From contig CAKOIB010000025.1 in the NCBI GenBank assembly GCA_934086255.1, forward strand, positions 1-14,673: 14,673 nt of DNA, written 5' to 3'. The position numbers were made by a program, and so were the translations under genes. Each line of letters starts with the position of its first letter. The first letter of the stretch is position 1. The stretch comes from an uncultured Bacilli bacterium (GTDB lineage: Bacteria > Bacillota_I > Bacilli_A > RF39 > UBA660). A model generated the notes under the pieces. It ran no database searches, was not told the DNA's origin, and saw only the letters and a program-made list of their open reading frames with translations. Of the stretch, positions 1 to 7,157 are shown piece after piece.

Positions 1-113
1 GGAATAGACTCATCATAATAAATAAAAGAAACATCAAAGAACACTCCAGAATAAGCAAGAAATAAGAATAAAATTATTAACGATATAAGACCTCCTCTAA
101 TGCTTTTTAACAT
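1..113 (-). CDS. N-terminus of an unidentified membrane or exported protein (runs off left edge)
   Basis: An open minus-strand frame begins at an ATG at 113, overlaps the last 17 bases of the adhesin gene and stays open to the window edge. The 37 visible residues begin MLKSIRGGLISLIILFLFLA, followed by a polar stretch ending in FIYYDESI. This is a short basic start and one hydrophobic segment at about residues 9-21, typical of a signal peptide or signal anchor. Only a weak GGTG lies upstream of the ATG. A perfect AGGAGG at 91-96 lies just inside the frame, but no ATG, GTG or TTG follows at usable spacing. The position directly after a sortase-substrate gene makes a sortase or second surface protein plausible, but no catalytic motif is visible, so no function is assigned. 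Confidence 0.5.
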   Translation of the reverse strand, partial: MLKSIRGGLISLIILFLFLAYSGVFFDVSFIYYDESI

Positions 114-2139
114 AATAAATCACCACACCAATACTAATCATAAAAGATATCAAACAGACTTTAATAATAAACGAAAAAGAAACTTCTCCAGTATCAGGAA
201 CCTTTATAAGCATATTATTAGTCATATTAATTTTAACAACTTCATTTTCATCCTTTATTTCAAAACAATTAGGCTTATCATCAAGCTTATACCCAGAAGG
301 AGCAAGAGATTCATAAATACAATAAGTACCAGCATCCAAATTATCTAATTTAATCATACCATCATTATCAGTCTTACCATCATAAACAAGCTTATCAAAA
401 TCTTTAAAATATATCTTAAAATAAGCATCAGACAATCTCTTAAGACCACTTCCATCAGTTTTTATAAATAATAATTTACCCTTTTTTCTCTCATTAGATA
501 CTTCAACATCAATTACTTTACCATCTGATAAAACATCAAAATAAACCTTATCTAAAGACAATTTATAATACTTAGGAGCACCCCTTTCAATCAAATAATA
601 CTTTCCAATCTTAACATTATCAAACTCTAAAACACCATCCTTATCAGTTTTACCACTAAAAACCATCTTATCATTAGAATCATAAACCTCAATAAAAGCA
701 CCAGATAGTTTCAAATCTAACCTCTTATCAACTTTAGTAAATATAACCTTAGAAGGATGTAAGTTTTCAAGTTCATAAACATATTCTTTTTCAGAAGTAA
801 CATCAACATCAAAATCCTTAACAAAACTATAACCATCTGTACCACTAACCTGAGAAACACTATATTTACCATAAGGCAAACTAATAAAAGCAACTCCATC
901 CTTATTTGTACATATCTTTGAAATAAATTTAGAACTAGAATCTTTAATTTCAAAACATGCATCACTTTCTACAACTAACTCCTCACCAGTACCACCCTTC
1001 TTTTTCTTAATTATAATCTTGCCATTTATAACATCATCACAAACATCAATATCAACTTTCAAATGATCTTTATCAATAACAACATCATACACCTTATCAT
1101 TTATTTTATATCCAACTGGAGCCTTAATTTCTTTAATTTTATAACTCCCATAATCTAAAAACAACTCCCCAAATCCTTTCTCATTAATTGTAATTTTACC
1201 AACTGATTTATTATCTAAATTAAAAACCTCATAAATAGCACCAACTAATTTAGCATCTCCCTGAGCTTTAAAAGAATTATTCAAAGAATCAATTTTATTT
1301 AATCTAATAGTACCTCCAGTCACTTCAACATCAAAACTAAAACTAGGAATACTAGGATTACCAACAGAAATAACATCCTGATAATTCAAACTAGAAAATA
1401 AAGCAAACGATTCAGTAGTTCTTGAAGACTTTTTATAAGTTAATTTATCACTACCTATTTTAATCGCAGTAATTTTAAGCTTATTACCATTTCTTATAAC
1501 TTTAACATTTTTCAAAGAACTAACTAAATTATAATTAGATAACACTTTATTAGCATCATCAATCTCTATAGATTCCCCTAACTTGATTTTATACTTTTTC
1601 GAAGCAAAACTAGACTTAACCAAATGTTCTTTAACCAACTTATTAATCTCAAAAACTTCCTTACTATAAAGATTTTTATTAGGACTAGCAGTTCTATTAG
1701 ATTTAAAAGTCCAAGTAAGATTAGGTCTCATAATTCTCCATATCATAACCTGTGTAATACCATACCATTTCTTAGAAGTATGATCAACATTATTATCCTT
1801 ATATCCATAACCATAATAAGCAATAAGTTTAATCTTATCAAACTTACTACTAGTAAGTTTAGAATTATTAATAATATTCTTATCACCAGTTATCATCGAA
1901 TGACTCCCTTTCGAAGCGCCATCTAATTTATTTTCTGGTTCAATACAATAATAAACTCTATTATCAACATTAGACTTTATTATCCAACTATTATAATCCA
2001 TTAAATCCAACCCTTCATCTGCAAAAACAGTAAACCCAGACTTAGGATGATGAACTTCATATAACTTACCATTATAAGAAGCAGCATCAACCTCTAAAAA
2101 AGTAATAAAAAATAATAAAATTAAAAACATTTTCTTCAT
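97..2139 (-). CDS. Thioester-domain, SpaA-repeat surface adhesin with VPDTG sorting signal
   Basis: This 680-residue protein appears to be covalently anchored to the cell wall and adhesive. Residues 1-20 are a signal peptide. Residues about 25-140 match the thioester (TQXA) adhesin domain: Cys65 in YCIEPE and Gln130 in TQVMIW are the expected bond partners. A linking beta domain covers about 180-275. Four SpaA/CnaB-like repeats follow at about 276-370, 373-460, 462-550 and 553-643. The end is VPDTG (647-651), a hydrophobic segment and KKH, a complete sorting signal. Repeats 1, 3 and 4 carry the Glu expected for isopeptide formation (337, 519, 610). Repeat 2 has Gln430 there. The start has a strong GGAGG (2146-2150), and a sigma-A promoter lies upstream. 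Thioester domains at the tip of wall-anchored proteins bind host amines in pathogens; the target here is unknown. The class B sortase at 8220-9065, or an unseen downstream sortase, could anchor it. Confidence 0.9.
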   Translation of the reverse strand: MKKMFLILLFFITFLEVDAASYNGKLYEVHHPKSGFTVFADEGLDLMDYNSWIIKSNVDNRVYYCIEPENKLDGASKGSHSMITGDKNIINNSKLTSSKFDKIKLIAYYGYGYKDNNVDHTSKKWYGITQVMIWRIMRPNLTWTFKSNRTASPNKNLYSKEVFEINKLVKEHLVKSSFASKKYKIKLGESIEIDDANKVLSNYNLVSSLKNVKVIRNGNKLKITAIKIGSDKLTYKKSSRTTESFALFSSLNYQDVISVGNPSIPSFSFDVEVTGGTIRLNKIDSLNNSFKAQGDAKLVGAIYEVFNLDNKSVGKITINEKGFGELFLDYGSYKIKEIKAPVGYKINDKVYDVVIDKDHLKVDIDVCDDVINGKIIIKKKKGGTGEELVVESDACFEIKDSSSKFISKICTNKDGVAFISLPYGKYSVSQVSGTDGYSFVKDFDVDVTSEKEYVYELENLHPSKVIFTKVDKRLDLKLSGAFIEVYDSNDKMVFSGKTDKDGVLEFDNVKIGKYYLIERGAPKYYKLSLDKVYFDVLSDGKVIDVEVSNERKKGKLLFIKTDGSGLKRLSDAYFKIYFKDFDKLVYDGKTDNDGMIKLDNLDAGTYCIYESLAPSGYKLDDKPNCFEIKDENEVVKINMTNNMLIKVPDTGEVSFSFIIKVCLISFMISIGVVIYYVKKH

Positions 2140-2183
2140 AAAACACCTCCTAACTATTCAAAGAATAATGTCCTTACAAAAAC

Positions 2184-2212
2184 ACTATATACTATTAAAA
2201 CCGTCTTGTAAA
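2184..2212 (-). promoter_or_regulatory. Sigma-A-type promoter of the adhesin gene
   Basis: The minus strand reads TTTACA (2207-2212), 17 bases, then TATAGT (2184-2189). Each hexamer is one mismatch from consensus. The predicted start near 2177 gives a leader of about 38 bases ending in a strong ribosome binding site. Since a terminator closes ftsH upstream, the adhesin is probably an independent unit. Confidence 0.65.
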
Positions 2213-2357
2213 ATGGCACTTTTTAAGATTTCATAACTATAAATAATACCAAAATTAAAATTTGGACAAAAAAAAGACATTTAAGTTACAAAAAATGTGT
2301 TACCAATACATTTTTAGGTCACCACAAAGTAACAAAATATCAATTTTCATTAAAATG
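2213..2357. other. Gene-free spacer with nested dyads upstream of the adhesin promoter
   Basis: This spacer between the ftsH terminator and the adhesin promoter has no credible open frame. It holds several dyads. On the minus strand, AAAAATGT (2310-2317) pairs with ACATTTTT (2293-2300) around a 9-base loop. GTGACC and GGTAAC flank the left half of that dyad as an imperfect inverted repeat, and GTTAC/GTAAC bracket the whole. These could be an operator for the adhesin promoter or mutually exclusive RNA folds. No known riboswitch core was recognised. Confidence 0.35.
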
Positions 2358-2389
2358 AAAAAAAATTAGAAAATTTTACTTTTCTAATT
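2358..2389 (-). terminator. Rho-independent terminator of ftsH
   Basis: The minus strand has a perfect 10-bp stem, AATTAGAAAA (2380-2389) with TTTTCTAATT (2364-2373), a 6-base loop and a run of T. The ftsH stop codon (2376-2378) lies in the loop, so the upstream arm encodes the last residues of FtsH. The stem is AT-only but long, and the T tract is good. Confidence 0.8.
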
Positions 2390-4337
2390 CCTTTTTCAAC
2401 TCATCTTTACTCATTTTAGCATAACCCTTAATCCCTTTTTCCTTTGCAAGAGACTTAAGTTCATCCAAAGTAGTATCATCATTTACTTCTTTTTTACTTT
2501 CTTCATCCTTCATTTTACCATTTTCTACTAAATAATCTATTTGTTCTTTAGTAAGAGTTTCATATTTAACAAGATTTTCTGCAATTAAATCAACAAGTTT
2601 CATATTACTCTTAATAATATTCTCTGTTTTCTTATAACACTCATCAATTATCTTCCTAATTTCCTTATCAATTTCAAAAGCAACTTGATCTGAGAAATTC
2701 CTAGACTTATTGTAATCTCTACCCAAGAAAACACTAGATTCATTTTGTTCTAATTGCATTGGACCAAGCTCACTCATACCATATTCACAAACCATAGCCC
2801 TAGCTATCTTAGTAGCACGTTCAATATCATTTGAAGCACCAGTTGTAATATCATCAAATACTAAACTTTCAGTAACACGACCAGCAAGTAAAGTAGAAAT
2901 AGTTTCTAAAAGTTCCCTCTTAGTAGTATGCATTCTTTCATCTTCACTTTGAATATTAGTATATCCACCAGCCATACCACGTGGAATAATAGTAACCTTT
3001 TGAACAATATTAGATTGTTCAAGTTTTAATCCCGCAACAACATGACCAGCTTCATGATAAGCAGTAATCCTTTTATCTTCCTTAGTAATATTTCTAGAAG
3101 TTTTAGCAGGACCCATTAATACCCTATCATGAGCCTCATCAATTTCAGTCATAGTAACTTCATTTTTATCACGTCTAACCGCAAGAAGAGCAGCCTCATT
3201 AAGTAAATTTTCCAAATCAGCACCAGAAAAACCAGAAGTTCTTTTAGCTAGATTATCAAGCGTAACATCCTTAGCTAAAACTTTATTCTTAGCATGCACA
3301 GTAAGTATTTCCTTTCTTTCATTAAAATCAGGCAAAGAAACTGTAACCTGTCTATCAAATCTTCCAGGTCTAAGAAGAGCAGGATCCAAAACATCAGGTC
3401 TATTAGTCGCAGCAATAATAATTATTCCTTCATTAGCACCAAATCCATCCATTTCAGTAAGCAATTGATTAAGAGTTTGTTCTCTTTCATCATGTCCACC
3501 ACCTAAACCAGTACCCCTTTGTCTACCTACAGCATCTATTTCATCAATAAATATTAAACATGGAGCAGTTTGTTTAGCTTGCTTAAACATATCTCTAACA
3601 CGACTAGCACCAACACCTACAAAAAGTTCCACAAAATCAGAACCACTTATATAGTAAAATGGTACGTTAGCCTCACCTGCAACAGCACGAGCAAGTAATG
3701 TTTTCCCAGTTCCTGGAGGACCAACTAATAAAATCCCCTTTGGTATTCTAGCACCAAGCTTTTGAAACTTCTTTGGATTTTTCAAGAAATCAATAAGTTC
3801 TTTAACTTCAACCTTTTCTTCTTTCAAACCTGCGACATCATCAAAAGTTACTTTATTCGTATCTGTATGAAGTTTAGCTTTACTCTTTCCAAAATCAAAA
3901 GATTTAGAACCATTTCCTACTTGTTTAGATAAGAAATAAAATGCAAGACCAACCAATATTATAAAAGGCAACACATTAACAACAATCATAAGTAAAGAAC
4001 TATTCTCAGGATTCTTATCAGTAGTAACCTTCAAACTATTTTTCTCAGCAATATCAACTATATTTGATATTATACTATCAGAATAAGGAACATCAACAAC
4101 AAAAGTTTCTTTATCTTGATAATCAGACAACTTCCCTTTTATTTCATAAACAGAAGAGTTAGAACGTGGAACAACAGTAAGTTCCGTTACATTCCCCTTA
4201 TTTAAATTATCAATAAATTCATCATATGTAAACTTATGTTCTTTTGCAGAAAACACATTGAATAAAACAAAAATTAATGCAAAAAACATAAAGATAGATA
4301 TGTATTGAAATATATTTCTTTTAGTATTATTCTTCAT
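2376..4337 (-). CDS. ftsH: ATP-dependent zinc metalloprotease FtsH with an extra C-terminal Rho_N/SAP-like domain
   Basis: This is a membrane-anchored AAA+ protease for quality control of membrane and regulatory proteins. In its 653 residues, transmembrane segments lie at about 11-30 and 114-136, flanking the extracytoplasmic FtsH domain. Walker A is GPPGTGKT (206-213), Walker B ends IFIDEID (262-268) and the second region of homology is at 310-330. The zinc motif HEAGH is at 428-432, with Asp504 as the likely third ligand. The family core ends near 610. Residues about 621-653 ([19 protein letters not shown] and what follows) look like a Rho N-terminal/SAP-type helical domain, which typical FtsH lacks. 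The AAGGAGG site is strong. The gene follows tilS by 16 bases and is probably cotranscribed, as in B. subtilis, though hprT, which separates them there, is absent. Confidence 0.97.
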   Translation of the reverse strand: MKNNTKRNIFQYISIFMFFALIFVLFNVFSAKEHKFTYDEFIDNLNKGNVTELTVVPRSNSSVYEIKGKLSDYQDKETFVVDVPYSDSIISNIVDIAEKNSLKVTTDKNPENSSLLMIVVNVLPFIILVGLAFYFLSKQVGNGSKSFDFGKSKAKLHTDTNKVTFDDVAGLKEEKVEVKELIDFLKNPKKFQKLGARIPKGILLVGPPGTGKTLLARAVAGEANVPFYYISGSDFVELFVGVGASRVRDMFKQAKQTAPCLIFIDEIDAVGRQRGTGLGGGHDEREQTLNQLLTEMDGFGANEGIIIIAATNRPDVLDPALLRPGRFDRQVTVSLPDFNERKEILTVHAKNKVLAKDVTLDNLAKRTSGFSGADLENLLNEAALLAVRRDKNEVTMTEIDEAHDRVLMGPAKTSRNITKEDKRITAYHEAGHVVAGLKLEQSNIVQKVTIIPRGMAGGYTNIQSEDERMHTTKRELLETISTLLAGRVTESLVFDDITTGASNDIERATKIARAMVCEYGMSELGPMQLEQNESSVFLGRDYNKSRNFSDQVAFEIDKEIRKIIDECYKKTENIIKSNMKLVDLIAENLVKYETLTKEQIDYLVENGKMKDEESKKEVNDDTTLDELKSLAKEKGIKGYAKMSKDELKKELEK

Positions 4338-4353
4338 AAAAATTTCCTCCTTT

Positions 4354-5673
4354 TCATTTATACCATAATATTATATCACACTTTTTATTTTTTGGAATAT
4401 CAAACTTAGATTTTTTAATACCAGGTATCCATAATACATTATCACTAGAATCAACCACAATAGGCCAACTATCACGCTCATCAACTGGAACTTTAGAATC
4501 AATAAAAATATCCTTTACTTTCTTTGTTCCATTCATATTCTTAACATACATTTTATCACCAGATCTTCTAGTTCTAACAATAATAGGCAAAACTATATCA
4601 TCACTATTCAATCTACAACAACAATTATCATTTTTATCCAAAAATGATACTCTCTCTATAGTCTTATTATTAGGCAATAAAATACTATTGCCAAGTTCAA
4701 TCTCATAATTATCAATTTGCTTAGTTTCAAAATCTATATACAACTTATCATACTTCTTAACAACTTTAACATTGTTAGGAAGATTAACAAATCCATTAGA
4801 CTTATTAGAATTAATAAGATTAATAACCAAATCAACATGGACATCATTTATAAGAATCATATCATCTTGATAAAAATCCTCAAGCATTAAATAAATAATT
4901 TTAGTCTTAAAAATATCTTCAGTAGTTTTAAAACTGTTAACATCCAAAACATGATTACTATAAACACTATCAATCATATCTTTAATCTGTTCATTAATAT
5001 AATTATCATACATTATTAAAGTATTACTATACTTTAAAAACTTTCTATGAACATTCTTATCTTCATTCTTAAGAAATGGTAACACTACCCTTCTATATCT
5101 ATTACGAGTATGAATATCCATAAAATTAGTTTTATCAATTACATAATCTATATTATTTTCATTATCATAAGAAACAAGTTCATCCTTAGTAGCATAAACA
5201 AGCGGACGAACAATTCGATAAAACCCTTTATCAACGTTCATTTTAAATCCACTATAACCAGATAAATTAGAACCCCTGACAATCTTCATCAAAATAGTTT
5301 CTATCAAATCATCACCATGATGAGCAGTCATTAAATAATTAGCATTATACTTTTTTACTATTTCTTCAAAAAAATTATACCTAATATTTCTAGCTTCATT
5401 TTCAAAATTATCCTCTCCATAATTTTCTATAGTCATTCCTTCAAAAACTATATCCTTAGAAACGCAATAACTTTCTAACCACTTCATCTCATCATAACTT
5501 TCTTCCCTGACATTATGATTAACATGACAACAAATTATCGAAATACCAATCTTATCTCTATATTTCATTAATATATCGAGAAGAGCCATAGAATCAGGTC
5601 CACCAGAACAACCAATAACTACAACATCGTCGCACTTTAAAAGATTATCTAAATACAAAAAAACTTCACTCAT
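4354..5673 (-). CDS. tilS: tRNA(Ile)-lysidine synthetase TilS
   Basis: TilS uses ATP and lysine to convert C34 of the CAU-anticodon isoleucine tRNA to lysidine, changing its decoding from AUG to AUA. It is essential in most bacteria, and especially needed in an AT-rich genome rich in AUA codons. The PP-loop motif SGGPDS is at residues 23-28, with HVNHNVR and TAHHGDDLIET further on. The C-terminal TilS domain is present, with RTRRSGDKM and KKVKDIFID. The 439-residue length is normal. I start at the ATG at 5673, which has GGTGA five bases upstream; an in-frame GTG at 5685 would add four residues. The stop is TGA, followed directly by the ftsH ribosome binding site. This argues that TGA is a true stop here. 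Confidence 0.95.
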   Translation of the reverse strand: MSEVFLYLDNLLKCDDVVVIGCSGGPDSMALLDILMKYRDKIGISIICCHVNHNVREESYDEMKWLESYCVSKDIVFEGMTIENYGEDNFENEARNIRYNFFEEIVKKYNANYLMTAHHGDDLIETILMKIVRGSNLSGYSGFKMNVDKGFYRIVRPLVYATKDELVSYDNENNIDYVIDKTNFMDIHTRNRYRRVVLPFLKNEDKNVHRKFLKYSNTLIMYDNYINEQIKDMIDSVYSNHVLDVNSFKTTEDIFKTKIIYLMLEDFYQDDMILINDVHVDLVINLINSNKSNGFVNLPNNVKVVKKYDKLYIDFETKQIDNYEIELGNSILLPNNKTIERVSFLDKNDNCCCRLNSDDIVLPIIVRTRRSGDKMYVKNMNGTKKVKDIFIDSKVPVDERDSWPIVVDSSDNVLWIPGIKKSKFDIPKNKKCDIILWYK

Positions 5674-5690
5674 AAAAATCACCACATACT

Positions 5691-5719
5691 ATAATACAAT
5701 TATATATATAAAAATTCAA
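5691..5719 (-). promoter_or_regulatory. Sigma-A-type promoter of tilS-ftsH
   Basis: The minus strand reads TTGAAT (5714-5719), 17 bases, then TATTAT (5691-5696). The start would fall only about 10 bases before the tilS ATG, giving a very short leader. The same hexamers and spacing occur in front of divIC. Confidence 0.65.
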
Positions 5720-5720
5720 C

Positions 5721-5747
5721 GAAAAAATAATAACAAAGTTATTATTT
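5721..5747 (-). terminator. Terminator of divIC
   Basis: The minus strand has AAATAATAAC (5738-5747) and GTTATTATTT (5725-5734), a perfect 10-bp stem with a 3-base loop running into a T tract. The divIC stop codon (5742-5744) is within the upstream arm. All but one pair is A-T, so termination may be partial. Confidence 0.6.
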
Positions 5748-6038
5748 AATTCTAATAATATATTCTCCATCGCCTGAATACATAAACTTTTCCCTAGCAT
5801 ATTTAGCAATATAATCAGGATCTTGTAATTTATTTACCTCTGCTTTCAGAGTTTCTTCCTTTTCCTTAAGTTCTACCAAAGTCCCAGAAAGATCTTGTTG
5901 TTCCTTCTTTAACTCAATAACATTCTTAAATATTCCACCAATATAAGTAATTACAAAGAAATTAGTGACTAAGCAAAAAACAGTAATTAAAAAAGCCCGT
6001 TTGAAATTAGTTTTTACTTTTCGTCTTTTTTTTGCCAT
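5742..6038 (-). CDS. divIC: Septum formation initiator DivIC (FtsB family)
   Basis: DivIC is a bitopic division protein that works with FtsL and DivIB at the septum. The 98-residue product has a basic cytoplasmic start (MAKKRRKVKT), one transmembrane segment at about 14-36 and a coiled coil at about 40-72. It ends with the family signature, DPDYIAKYARE (73-83) then a GEYIIRIK tail. I start at the ATG at 6038, preceded by AGGTGG at 8 bases. An upstream in-frame GTG at 6050 would add four residues but has poorer spacing. B. subtilis has the same yabP-yabQ-divIC order. The gene seems to be a single-gene unit, with its own promoter and a terminator on each side. Confidence 0.92.
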   Translation of the reverse strand: MAKKRRKVKTNFKRAFLITVFCLVTNFFVITYIGGIFKNVIELKKEQQDLSGTLVELKEKEETLKAEVNKLQDPDYIAKYAREKFMYSGDGEYIIRIK

Positions 6039-6066
6039 TACATAAGCCACCTACCTTCTACCATAA

Positions 6067-6095
6067 ATAATAGCAAAAGACAAGAAAATATTCAA
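6067..6095 (-). promoter_or_regulatory. Sigma-A-type promoter of divIC
   Basis: The minus strand reads TTGAAT (6090-6095), 17 bases, then TATTAT (6067-6072), with TGC just before the -10 as an extended element. A vegetative promoter here would free divIC from the sporulation-specific yabPQ transcript upstream. Confidence 0.7.
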
Positions 6096-6105
6096 TAAGT
6101 TAGAC

Positions 6106-6136
6106 AAAAAAACACTAAAGTTTACACTTAAAGTGT
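6106..6136 (-). terminator. Probable terminator after yabQ
   Basis: The minus strand can fold ACACT with AGTGT (5 bp) and AAGT with ACTT (4 bp) around a GTAA loop, with a small internal mismatch, then seven T. The yabQ stop (6115-6117) lies in the downstream arm. It is weaker than the other terminators here. Confidence 0.5.
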
Positions 6137-6405
6137 CTAGCAATAAAACTAATAACAAAATATGAAATAAATAGGCCAAAGAAAAAGAAAAAAATATAAT
6201 AAATATTCAAAACTCCGGCATTAATTTTTATAATAAAAAAAAGAAATATAAAAGTATAAAAAAGCATAAAAATTAGATTATATAAAAACCTTAAAAAAAC
6301 TCTATAATAAATCAATCGTTTTCTTAAAATCAAAAATAACAAACAAAAGAAAAAACTATAAATCAAAAGAAAAAGAAAAGTATAAATCTGAATTCTTAAA
6401 CTCAT
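6115..6405 (-). CDS. yabQ: Spore cortex biosynthesis membrane protein YabQ
   Basis: YabQ is a forespore-surrounding membrane protein needed for cortex formation in B. subtilis, and it is made in the mother cell. The 96-residue product starts MSLRIQIYTFLFLLIYSFFF, the characteristic beginning of YabQ (a Q-x-Y-x-F-L entry into a first membrane helix). Three hydrophobic segments lie at about 6-27, 40-58 and 66-88. It is extremely rich in Phe, Ile and Leu, partly from AT pressure, and shorter than B. subtilis YabQ (about 200 residues). It therefore keeps only the core. It overlaps yabP by ATGA, indicating translational coupling. The call rests on this pairing as much as on sequence. Confidence 0.82.
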   Translation of the reverse strand: MSLRIQIYTFLFLLIYSFFFCLLFLILRKRLIYYRVFLRFLYNLIFMLFYTFIFLFFIIKINAGVLNIYYIFFFFFGLFISYFVISFIARHFKCKL

Positions 6406-6683
6406 TTAAAAACCTTTTCAAAAAACGAAGACTGTTTATTTGTTTTTTTCAAATCCTCTATATAACTCATACTAATAATCAATCCCTTTATAGAAACTAC
6501 ACCATCTTTAGTATCCAATCTTATAAGTTCAAGATTTTCACCCTTAATAGCTAAATACCCCATATTAGTTTCAAGCAAAAACTCTTCATCATCAAAACTA
6601 TCAATTTTTAAAACACCAGTAATATAAATACCATTTCTTTCATTAATATTAATACTATGACTATAACTTATATTATCTTTCAT
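6402..6683 (-). CDS. yabP: Sporulation protein YabP
   Basis: YabP is a small mother-cell sporulation protein, related to YqfC, encoded with yabQ. The 93-residue product carries the family core: ITGVLKIDSFDDEEFLLETN (21-40), then MGYLAIKGENLELIRLDTKD (41-60) and GVVSIKGLIISMSYIED. This is the beta-rich pattern of an ITGV start, L-x-T-x-x-G and I-x-G repeats. I start at the ATG at 6683, with GGGAGG seven bases upstream. A longer in-frame extension to 6743 runs through the spoVG terminator and is not credible. The gene stops with TGA in an ATGA overlap with yabQ. A sigma-E-like promoter sits just upstream, which fits the known mother-cell expression of this pair. Confidence 0.9.
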   Translation of the reverse strand: MKDNISYSHSININERNGIYITGVLKIDSFDDEEFLLETNMGYLAIKGENLELIRLDTKDGVVSIKGLIISMSYIEDLKKTNKQSSFFEKVFK

Positions 6684-6700
6684 ACTATTCCTCCCAATAA

Positions 6701-6728
6701 ATAGTATGATATAAAAAAATAAATATGA
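6701..6728 (-). promoter_or_regulatory. Sigma-E-like sporulation promoter of yabP-yabQ
   Basis: The minus strand reads TCATATT (6722-6728), 13 bases, then CATACTAT (6701-6708). The published B. subtilis sigma-E consensus is KMATATT, about 13-15 bases, CATACANT; only one -10 position differs. The -35 abuts the T tract of the spoVG terminator, and the start would fall near 6694, just before the yabP ribosome binding site. Confidence 0.6.
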
Positions 6729-6752
6729 AAAAAAACACACCAATTGGTGTGT
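6728..6752 (-). terminator. Rho-independent terminator of spoVG
   Basis: The minus strand has ACACACC (6746-6752), loop AATT and GGTGTGT (6735-6741), followed by seven or more T. The stem is perfect, so this is one of the strongest terminators in the window. It lies 11 bases after the spoVG stop and cleanly separates spoVG from yabPQ. Confidence 0.88.
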
Positions 6753-6763
6753 AAGATACTATA

Positions 6764-7021
6764 TTATTCAGCAGTTTTATATGCTTCTAAAATAGCTTCT
6801 TCAAATAATGCACGAGTTTCTGGATTAATAGGATGTGCTATATCACGATATCCACCAGTTGAAGTTTTTCTACTAGGCATTGCTATAAATAAACCATTGT
6901 CTCCTTCAATTATACGAATATCATGAATTGCAAAACAATCATCAATTAAAACAGATGCAATTCCTTTCATACGAGATCCTTCTTTTTCAACTTTACGTAC
7001 ATTTACTGATGTAATTTTCAT
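6764..7021 (-). CDS. spoVG: Septation/regulatory nucleic-acid-binding protein SpoVG
   Basis: SpoVG is a small conserved Firmicute regulator that binds DNA and RNA and affects cell division during sporulation, capsule and stress genes. The 85-residue product starts [20 protein letters not shown] and contains the near-invariant segments [11 protein letters not shown] (30-40), [11 protein letters not shown] and [13 protein letters not shown], which ends at about residue 70. The length is close to the B. subtilis protein (97), which has a longer tail. The start has a strong AAGGAGG at good spacing. A promoter and terminator enclose the gene as a single unit. A long palindrome lies upstream of the promoter. 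Confidence 0.97.
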   Translation of the reverse strand: MKITSVNVRKVEKEGSRMKGIASVLIDDCFAIHDIRIIEGDNGLFIAMPSRKTSTGGYRDIAHPINPETRALFEEAILEAYKTAE

Positions 7022-7040
7022 CTTTTAGTTCCTCCTTTTT

Positions 7041-7055
7041 GAAGCAAACCGCTCC
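7041..7055 (-). promoter_or_regulatory. 5' stem-loop of the spoVG leader
   Basis: The minus strand has GGAGC and GCTTC around the loop GGTTT, a 5-bp stem with one G-U pair. By the promoter call it would form at or within a base or two of the transcript's 5' end, ahead of the ribosome binding site. A 5' stem-loop could stabilise the mRNA. Confidence 0.35.
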
Positions 7056-7062
7056 TAATAAT

Positions 7063-7091
7063 ATTGTATATGATTAAAAATAAAAAATCAA
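7063..7091 (-). promoter_or_regulatory. Sigma-A-type promoter of spoVG
   Basis: The minus strand reads TTGATT (7086-7091), 17 bases, then TACAAT (7063-7068). The spacer is A/T rich. B. subtilis spoVG uses sigma-H, but I see no sigma-H-like pair that fits better here. Confidence 0.6.
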
Positions 7092-7106
7092 CATTATTCA
7101 CAATTA

Positions 7107-7134
7107 TTTACAATATTTGGTAAAATATTGTAAA
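7107..7134. repeat. Perfect 28-bp inverted repeat upstream of spoVG (candidate operator)
   Basis: TTTACAATATTT (7107-7118), four bases, then AAATATTGTAAA (7123-7134): a perfect 12-bp dyad with a 4-base centre. Neither direction has a T run afterwards, so it is a poor terminator. It lies about 16 bp upstream of the spoVG -35 and 24 bp after the veg stop, a good place for a dimeric regulator to bind. The regulator is unknown. Confidence 0.55.
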
Positions 7135-7157
7135 ACCATAACAAAAACAATTTATCA

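Noticed and set aside
1624..1926. A plus-strand open frame of about 100 codons inside the adhesin gene, and similar ones at 100-348, 3294-3506 and 7404-7592
   Set aside because: They lie antisense to well-supported genes, have no ribosome binding site or recognisable product, and are expected from low-stop antisense of AT-rich coding DNA.
2310..2357. Tiny minus-strand frame of 16 codons in the ftsH-adhesin spacer
   Set aside because: No ribosome binding site and nothing recognisable; too short to support.
2344..2361. TTTTCATT/AATGAAAA dyad after ftsH as a second terminator
   Set aside because: Its loop is too short without losing pairs and no T run follows on the minus strand; the hairpin at 2364-2389 explains termination.
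6744..6926. Plus-strand open frame antisense to spoVG
   Set aside because: It starts within the terminator stem of spoVG and mirrors a highly conserved gene; no independent evidence.
7094..7102. TTATTCACA, one mismatch from a DnaA box, near genes that are origin-proximal in Bacillus
   Set aside because: It is a single copy with no cluster and no AT-rich unwinding repeat array; chance is likely.
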